This document shows positions 5,949 through 10,164 of a DNA stretch of 10,164 bases, piece by piece; position 1 is the first letter of the stretch, and the number at the start of each line of letters is the position of its first letter. The translations under genes and the position numbers were made by a program. Source of the DNA: Candidatus Heimdallarchaeota archaeon (GTDB lineage Archaea; Asgardarchaeota; Heimdallarchaeia; Heimdallarchaeales; Heimdallarchaeaceae); contig JAGLTP010000362.1 of NCBI GenBank assembly GCA_023135215.1, positions 1-10,164 of the forward strand. The letters are read 5' to 3'. The notes below the pieces were generated by a model. That model was not told the DNA's origin, did no database searches, and saw only the letters and a program-made list of their open reading frames with translations.

Positions 5949-6200
5949 CTATTCTTCAATTTCTTCTTGTAGCATCCCTTCCTTTGGTGCTCTTGTTTTT
6001 AAAAATGTCCATCCTATCCATGCAGTAAGGAGCATAAGAATGAATATTGATATGAATATAACAATAGCAACAGCTAAATAGGCTTTTAGTAAAAATTCCT
6101 CTCCTTTTAATAAAGGAAAAAGAACTGTCCAAACAAACATAAAAACAATAACACCAAATGAACCAAAGATCATTGCAAAGCCTATTAGTTTATCATTCAT
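5949..6200 (-). CDS. Small two-helix membrane protein resembling DPM2 (dolichol-phosphate-mannose synthase regulatory subunit)
   Basis: This 83-residue protein has two hydrophobic segments, about 7-30 and 39-66, joined by a short loop with a charged end. From memory, human DPM2 has 84 residues and the same plan. Matching features are an N-terminal D-x-(V/L)-(V/I)-G start, a Trp followed by V-L-(L/F)-P at the end of helix 1 (W24...P29), an A-Y-x-x-A-I core opening helix 2 (40-46), and a final (M/F)-L-K-T-(K/R) (66-70). In eukaryotes DPM2 stabilises the dolichol-phosphate-mannose synthase complex and also contacts the GPI pathway. An archaeal counterpart could assist polyprenyl-phosphate-mannose synthesis. 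No synthase is encoded in the window. The start is supported by AGAGGA 7 bases upstream. It lies between atpF (53 bases) and nac. Such short hydrophobic proteins align easily by chance, so it could instead be an unrelated membrane protein. Confidence 0.55.
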   Translation of the reverse strand: MNDKLIGFAMIFGSFGVIVFMFVWTVLFPLLKGEEFLLKAYLAVAIVIFISIFILMLLTAWIGWTFLKTRAPKEGMLQEEIEE

Positions 6201-6207
6201 TCCAGTG

Positions 6208-6213
6208 TCCTCT
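6208..6213 (-). promoter_or_regulatory. Shine-Dalgarno AGAGGA for the DPM2-like gene
   Basis: On the minus strand AGAGGA lies 7 bases before the ATG at 6200, within the 53-base gap after atpF. It is one of the clearest ribosome sites in the window and confirms that this small frame is translated. Confidence 0.6.
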
Positions 6214-6253
6214 TGTAAAAATAGGTTGTTTACTTTATTTAGATTTTTGTCTT

Positions 6254-6586
6254 TTATTCAGCTTCCATATCTATTCCTAAAGCCATTTTGATGAGAGCTC
6301 GAACTTTATCTTCAGCACTTTCATACTTCGCTTTCTTTCCTGGGACTTCTACTATTACCGGATAAGGATTTACTTGAATTCTGTTTATGAGAGCACGATT
6401 TGCTTTTGCGACTTCTTCTGTAATAATCAAAATTGCAATTTCAGGATCTTCAGAAAGAGAACGTAATATTGAGGCAGCTTTTTTTGGTTCTTCTGTAAAA
6501 ACCTGTGAGATACCTGATAACTTAAACCCAAGCGAGGTTTCTTCATCTCCTATGCTGACAATCTTATTGCGTTGTACTGAGCTCAT
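6254..6586 (-). CDS. atpF: A-type ATP synthase subunit F
   Basis: Subunit F is the small Rossmann-like protein of the central stalk of the archaeal A-type ATPase, where it contacts subunits A, B and D. The sequence shows the family start KIVSIGDEETSLGFKLSGI, with the usual (V/I)-G-D-E-x-T-x-x-G-F-x-L-x-G pattern. It continues with the I-L-I-I-T-E-E-V-A strand and helix, PYPVIVEVPGK near the middle, and a helical end VRALIKMALGIDM. Length is 110 residues from the ATG at 6586. A GTG three codons upstream (6595) is possible, but its GTGAT bases look like the Shine-Dalgarno for the ATG. The gene follows ahaH by 18 bases and precedes the DPM2-like gene, so it is probably co-transcribed with both. 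Subunits E and C, which usually sit just before F, are not here. Confidence 0.92.
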   Translation of the reverse strand: MSSVQRNKIVSIGDEETSLGFKLSGISQVFTEEPKKAASILRSLSEDPEIAILIITEEVAKANRALINRIQVNPYPVIVEVPGKKAKYESAEDKVRALIKMALGIDMEAE

Positions 6587-6590
6587 AAAA

Positions 6591-6595
6591 ATCAC
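6591..6595 (-). promoter_or_regulatory. Shine-Dalgarno-like GTGAT deciding the atpF start
   Basis: GTGAT on the minus strand, 4 bases before the ATG at 6586, matches part of the extended archaeal site GGAGGTGAT. The first three bases could also be read as a GTG start codon, but the site reading makes better sense. Confidence 0.4.
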
Positions 6596-6604
6596 ACATC
6601 GAAA

Positions 6605-6913
6605 TTACATAATTGTTGAAACCACAAAATCGGTTGCTTTTTTCTCTATTTTTTTTGCTTTCTCTTTCAATTCATTTTGTTCTTCTTCGAACTTATTGAG
6701 CATAGTAGCATATTCTTTGTCAACTCTTCCCTTAACTCCTGACAAGATTTTGTTGGCTTCTTCTTTAGCTTTTATTTCTTTATCTCGTAGTTTCAAAACA
6801 GCTTTTTTTTCAGCTTCCATGATTGCTTCATCTTTATCAGTTTCAGCTTTCTTAATCTTTTCTTCACACTCACGTTCTGTATCTCTTAGTGTTTTAAGGA
6901 AATCTACGCTCAT
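6605..6913 (-). CDS. ahaH: A-type ATP synthase subunit H (peripheral stalk coiled coil)
   Basis: Subunit H pairs with subunit E to form the peripheral stalk of the archaeal ATPase. The 102 residues are close to the usual family length and are almost wholly charged helix. The N-terminal pattern is typical: FLKTLRDTERECEEKIKKAE (5-24), then repeated A-E-x-(K/E)-A and K-A-K-E-E-A segments, and a hydrophobic C-terminal end (ATDFVVSTIM). There is no membrane segment or catalytic motif, and none is expected. It is the first gene of the leftward group, ahead of atpF by 18 bases, and that pairing supports the call over a generic coiled coil. No Shine-Dalgarno is visible before its ATG. Confidence 0.85.
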   Translation of the reverse strand: MSVDFLKTLRDTERECEEKIKKAETDKDEAIMEAEKKAVLKLRDKEIKAKEEANKILSGVKGRVDKEYATMLNKFEEEQNELKEKAKKIEKKATDFVVSTIM

Positions 6914-6940
6914 ATTAAATCTAACTCATATTCCTCTTTT

Positions 6941-6950
6941 CTAAATAAAC
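6941..6950 (-). promoter_or_regulatory. Candidate TATA box for the ahaH group
   Basis: GTTTATTTAG on the minus strand is centred about 32 bases before the ahaH ATG, which would give a very short leader. A second TATA-like stretch, TTTTTAAAAG (6962-6971), could act in either direction. Both are weak single-sequence calls. Confidence 0.35.
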
Positions 6951-7008
6951 CCATGTAGATGTTTTTAAAAGATTTTGTTACGTCTCCAATTACTAGATAT
7001 TTAGGGTG

Positions 7009-7026
7009 CTAATGTCACTCCATTAG
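7009..7026. promoter_or_regulatory. Inverted repeat CTAATG-6-CATTAG in the divergent promoter region
   Basis: CTAATG (7009-7014) and CATTAG (7021-7026) form a perfect 6-bp inverted repeat with a 6-base spacer. It lies midway in the 162-base gap between ahaH and the hexomutase gene. It could be an operator, but chance is not excluded for a repeat this short in AT-rich DNA. Confidence 0.3.
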
Positions 7027-7046
7027 GTCATTTTATGTAGAAAAAG

Positions 7047-7054
7047 ATTTAATG
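7047..7054 (+). promoter_or_regulatory. Candidate TATA box for the phosphohexomutase gene
   Basis: ATTTAATG preceded by a purine-rich GAAAAAG (BRE-like, 7040-7046) is centred about 26 bases before the ATG at 7076. That distance fits a leaderless transcript. There is no Shine-Dalgarno before this start. Confidence 0.4.
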
Positions 7055-7075
7055 TTAAAATAATTTCTGAATCTA

Positions 7076-8443
7076 ATGAAAAGAAAATACTTCGGAACCA
7101 ATGGGATACGGGGAGAAATAAATTTACTTTTTACACCAACTTTTGTTTCAAAAATAAGTGCAGCTATAGCAGCCTCATTTCAAAACAAGGGTACTATGAT
7201 AATCGGTTCCGATGGTAGAACAAGCAGTCCATTCATAAAGCATGGAGTAATTACCAGTTTTTTAGCAAGTGGATTTGAAGTAATTGACGTGGGGGTTGTC
7301 CCAACTCCTTTAGTACAATTCGCTGTTAACAATCTTAAAGCAGATTTAGGTGTTGTAGTTACTGCAAGCCACAATCCTCCAGAGTTTAACGGTATCAAAG
7401 TTATTGATTCTGATGGGATTGAAATTGATCTGGAGAAACAAAAACAAATTGAAGAAATTTATGAAAATGAGAAATTTGGTTTGGTTTCTTGGGATAATAA
7501 CCAAAAGGTAACAAAATTAGATTTAAAAAACGAATATATTGAACGAATTTGTGGATTTGTAAATAGAGATCGTATAGAGAAGAAAAAGCTTTGTGCTGTG
7601 ATAGACGCAGGAAATGCTGTAGGTGGATTAATTACACCATTATTATTGAGAAAGTTAGGAATAAAAACAATAACAATTAATGGTCAATTAGATGGTAGGT
7701 TCCCAGGCAGGGGAGTTGAACCTTCACTGGAAAATCTGAAAACCATGTCAAATTCAACAGTAATATCCAATGCCAATTTCTCTGTTGCTCATGATGGGGA
7801 TGCAGATAGAGCTATTTTCGGCGATGAAACAGGTAGAGTTTTCTATGGAGATATATCAATAGCTTTATTCCAGAAATTTATTCTGAAGGACAAAAAAAAC
7901 AAGAAGTTTATTACTCCTATCAGCTCGTCTCTTATTGTTTCAGATATTGCTGAAGAAATTGGTGGAGAAGTAATATGGACACCGGTGGGCTGTATATTCG
8001 TTAGTAGAAAGATGATACAAGAAAAGAGTTTACTGGGGGGAGAAGAAAACGGTGGACTGTTTTTTTCACCTCATCAAAGTGTTAGAGATGGACCTATGGC
8101 TGCTGCCCTTATGGCTGAAATTATTGCACAATCAGACACCAGTCTTAGTGAATTAGCAAATGAATTGCCCAAATATTATCAGAAAAAGGATAGAATTAAA
8201 TGTCCAAATTCACTTAAGAAAGAAGTAATGGATTTTGTTATTGATAATGTACAAGAGAAAGCTGAGATTTTAACAATTGATGGTATCAAATTAATCTATC
8301 CTGAAAGTTGGATATTAATTCGTCCTTCAGGTACCGAACCAATTTTTAGAATATTCGTAGAAGCGAAATCTGCTAAAAGAGCAGATACAATGATGGATAA
8401 AGGATTAAGAATAGTTAACAAAGCAATTAGAAGCGTTCAATAA
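7076..8443 (+). CDS. Phosphohexomutase (phosphomannomutase / phosphoglucomutase / phosphoglucosamine mutase family)
   Basis: This 455-residue alpha-D-phosphohexomutase moves phosphate between C6 and C1 of a hexose, feeding nucleotide-sugar synthesis. All four landmarks are present. The active-site loop TASHNPPEFNG (96-106) has phosphoserine Ser98. The metal loop is DGDADR (240-245), the sugar-binding loop is GEENGG (322-327), and the phosphate-binding loop is RPSGTEPIFR (416-425). The N-terminus YFGTNGIRG (5-13) is typical of archaeal members. Length is normal. The sugar specificity cannot be read: archaeal enzymes of this group may act on mannose, glucose or glucosamine phosphates. It stands alone between divergent ahaH and the downstream atpA. 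It could supply mannose 1-phosphate for the pathway suggested by the nearby DPM2-like gene, but that is inference. Confidence 0.92.
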   Translation: MKRKYFGTNGIRGEINLLFTPTFVSKISAAIAASFQNKGTMIIGSDGRTSSPFIKHGVITSFLASGFEVIDVGVVPTPLVQFAVNNLKADLGVVVTASHNPPEFNGIKVIDSDGIEIDLEKQKQIEEIYENEKFGLVSWDNNQKVTKLDLKNEYIERICGFVNRDRIEKKKLCAVIDAGNAVGGLITPLLLRKLGIKTITINGQLDGRFPGRGVEPSLENLKTMSNSTVISNANFSVAHDGDADRAIFGDETGRVFYGDISIALFQKFILKDKKNKKFITPISSSLIVSDIAEEIGGEVIWTPVGCIFVSRKMIQEKSLLGGEENGGLFFSPHQSVRDGPMAAALMAEIIAQSDTSLSELANELPKYYQKKDRIKCPNSLKKEVMDFVIDNVQEKAEILTIDGIKLIYPESWILIRPSGTEPIFRIFVEAKSAKRADTMMDKGLRIVNKAIRSVQ

Positions 8444-8529
8444 TGTAATGTGCAGTGGTGCAATCACTATTCAAATTTTAAGCTGATAAATAGAAAACAC
8501 AACTTAGAACCAAGAGTTGATTTAACAAA

Positions 8530-8541
8530 ACTTAAAAAAAG
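8530..8541 (+). promoter_or_regulatory. Candidate TATA box for atpA
   Basis: ACTTAAAAAAAG is centred about 45 bases before the atpA ATG, which would give a leader of about 20 bases. The 136-base gap between the hexomutase and atpA shows no gene and no clear terminator. No Shine-Dalgarno precedes the ATG. Confidence 0.3.
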
Positions 8542-8579
8542 AAATCCAAAAGTTGGGTAGCAAACTGAGTGTAGTTAAA

Positions 8580-10164
8580 ATGACAGCAGCTGATTTAGAT
8601 CAAGTAGGTGTAATTGAAAGAATTGCAGGACCAGTCGTACAAGCATCAAACATGCTAGGTTCAAAGCTTTATGACGTAGCAAGAGTTGGGGAGGAAAAAC
8701 TGGTTGGAGAAGTAATTAGATTGATTGGTGATGTTGCAACCATTCAAGTATATGAGAGCACTGAGGGATTAAAGCCCGGAGAGCCTGTATTTCTAACTCA
8801 TGCACCCTTGTCAGTAGAACTGGGGCCTGGTTTAATACGCCAGATTTTTGATGGTATTCAAAGACCTCTACCTATAATTATGCAAAAAGCTGGAGATTTC
8901 ATAACTAGAGGAATTGAAATTCCTGGACTAGATCATAATAAATTATGGGATTTTGAACCATCGATAAAAGAAGGAGAAAAGGTGGTTGGTGGTGATATAC
9001 TGGGAGAAATCCCTGAAACACCTACAGTCGATTTTAAACTGATGGTTCCACCTAATGTAAATGGTAAAATTGAGTTTATAGCAAAACGTGGTGATTATAC
9101 AATAGATGAAACTGCAGCGACCTTAACTACGCCAGAAGGAGAAAAGGTTGATTTGAAATTCTACCATGAGTGGCCTGTACGCCAACCTAGACCTATTCAT
9201 AGCAGATTACCATCTACTATTCCTTTAATAACGGGGCAAAGAATTTTTGATACTATCGCGCCAATAGCAAAAGGAGGAACAGGTGCAATTCCAGGTGGAT
9301 TTGGTACTGGAAAAACAGTATCTCAACATCAACTTGCAAAATGGTCAGACGCAAAAATTGTAGTTTATGTTGGTTGCGGTGAAAGAGGGAACGAGATGAC
9401 AGATGTGCTCCGTGAATTTCCAAGACTTGTTGATCCCTACACAGGAGGACCGCTTATGGATCGTACAGTATTGATTGCTAATACTTCAAATATGCCTGTA
9501 GCTGCACGTGAAGCCAGTGTTTATACAGGAATTACCTTAGCTGAATTCTTTAGAGATATGGGTTATGATGTCGCTATGATGGCAGACAGTACATCAAGAT
9601 GGGCAGAAGCAATGCGTGAAATCTCAGGTCGTCTTGAGGAAATGCCTGGTGAAGAATCATTCCCAGCTTACTTAGCCTCAAGAATAGCACAATATTATGA
9701 AAGAGCAGGAAGAGTACTTACCATTGGAACTCAACCAAGAGAAGCAAGTATTAGTGTTGTAGGAGCTGTTAGCCCACCAGGTGGAGATTTTAGTGAACCA
9801 GTAACACAGAATACATTAAGAATTGTCAAGGTTTTCTGGGCATTATCTAAAGAATTAGCAAGTAGAAGACATTTTCCTGCGATAGATTACCTTTTGAGTT
9901 ATACATTATACTGGTCAGATTTAGAGAAATATTATGCTGAAAATGTTAGCCCAGAATTTCCACAATTAAGAGCTGAAGCCTTAGCACTTCTGCAAAAAGA
10001 CAAAGAATTACAAGATATAGTTGCGCTTGTTGGACCAGACGCTTTACCTCCAAGTGAGAAAATCGTTTTGGAAACAGCAAGGATGATCAAAGAAGATTTC
10101 CTACAACAAAATGCATTTCATGAAACAGATAGTTTCTGCAGTTTGGAAAAACAGTATTTGATGC
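8580..10164 (+). CDS. atpA: A-type ATP synthase catalytic subunit A (3' end beyond the window)
   Basis: This is the catalytic subunit of the archaeal A-type ATPase, whose A3B3 head makes or hydrolyses ATP. Visible are 528 residues; family members have about 590, so roughly 60 are missing past the window edge. In order: an N-terminal beta-barrel ([11 protein letters not shown], 10-20), the non-homologous bulge region typical of subunit A (about 115-190), P-loop GGFGTGKT (239-246), the catalytic glutamate in GCGERGNEM (265-273), the conserved DSTSRWAEA (336-344) and [12 protein letters not shown] (357-368), and the start of the helical C-terminal domain. No intein interrupts the P-loop, as happens in some archaea. 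The usual archaeal P-loop, from memory, is GPFGSGKT, so this one differs at two positions. An in-frame TTG at 8553 is a less likely start. Subunits B and D may follow. Confidence 0.96.
   Translation, partial: MTAADLDQVGVIERIAGPVVQASNMLGSKLYDVARVGEEKLVGEVIRLIGDVATIQVYESTEGLKPGEPVFLTHAPLSVELGPGLIRQIFDGIQRPLPIIMQKAGDFITRGIEIPGLDHNKLWDFEPSIKEGEKVVGGDILGEIPETPTVDFKLMVPPNVNGKIEFIAKRGDYTIDETAATLTTPEGEKVDLKFYHEWPVRQPRPIHSRLPSTIPLITGQRIFDTIAPIAKGGTGAIPGGFGTGKTVSQHQLAKWSDAKIVVYVGCGERGNEMTDVLREFPRLVDPYTGGPLMDRTVLIANTSNMPVAAREASVYTGITLAEFFRDMGYDVAMMADSTSRWAEAMREISGRLEEMPGEESFPAYLASRIAQYYERAGRVLTIGTQPREASISVVGAVSPPGGDFSEPVTQNTLRIVKVFWALSKELASRRHFPAIDYLLSYTLYWSDLEKYYAENVSPEFPQLRAEALALLQKDKELQDIVALVGPDALPPSEKIVLETARMIKEDFLQQNAFHETDSFCSLEKQYLM

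Noticed and set aside
5918..5959. N-terminal extension of NAC from a TTG codon
   Set aside because: It would overlap the upstream gene and add 14 residues unlike NAC N-termini. The ATG at 5917 gives a normal family length and start.
6387..6944. 185-residue open frame on the plus strand
   Set aside because: It is antisense to ahaH and atpF, both of which are recognised. Its Ser/Phe-rich translation is the mirror of Lys/Glu-rich coiled-coil coding.
8444..8579. Possible C/D-box small RNA (TGATAAA near 8483 and CTGA near 8565)
   Set aside because: The first element is a poor C-box match and no internal C' and D' pair is visible. The spacing alone is not enough.
9291..9330. Possible intein at the atpA P-loop
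   Set aside because: Some archaea carry an intein here, but the P-loop coding is continuous and no intein motifs interrupt the frame.

Overview
The window looks like archaeal chromosome. It is AT-rich and very gene-dense. It carries A-type ATPase subunits A, F and H, a tRNA-splicing endonuclease EndA, a PIN/VirB11-like ATPase/KH protein, a Taw2-like wyosine enzyme, an archaeal NAC with a UBA domain, and a stand-alone PUA module of the archaeosine transglycosylase type. TATA-like boxes lie about 25-35 bases before several start codons. A small two-helix protein resembling eukaryotic DPM2, and a membrane-anchored protein with a polyproline region, would fit an Asgard-type archaeon. That placement is inference only, because no marker in the window settles the phylum.

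Layout. (1) 24-875 (+): a membrane-anchored coiled-coil/Pro-rich protein, followed by a hairpin and T-tract terminator. (2) 1030-1767 (+): ribose-5-phosphate isomerase A, overlapping tail to tail with (3) a leftward pair, endA (4113-3556) then the PIN-ATPase-KH gene (3559-1751), joined by an ATGA overlap. (4) Divergent from endA: a Taw2-like tRNA enzyme (4181-5014) and a C2-PUA RNA-binding protein (5056-5535). These converge, with a 7-base gap, on (5) a leftward group ahaH - atpF - DPM2-like - nac (6913-5543). (6) Divergent from that group: a phosphohexomutase (7076-8443), then atpA (8580 onward), which runs off the window.

The genes fall into four themes. tRNA and RNA maturation covers EndA, Taw2, the PUA protein and the PIN-KH ATPase. 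Nascent-chain handling is represented by NAC. Energy conversion is represented by A-ATPase subunits split between two strands. Sugar phosphate and possibly glycolipid precursor metabolism covers RpiA, the hexomutase and the DPM2-like protein. Genes that begin a transcription unit mostly lack a Shine-Dalgarno site and have a TATA-like box at leaderless distance. Genes inside units mostly carry recognisable Shine-Dalgarno sequences. I see no mobile element, CRISPR array, rRNA or tRNA gene. Most of the content is conserved housekeeping. The unusual items are the DPM2-like gene, the polyproline membrane protein and the broken-up ATPase cluster.
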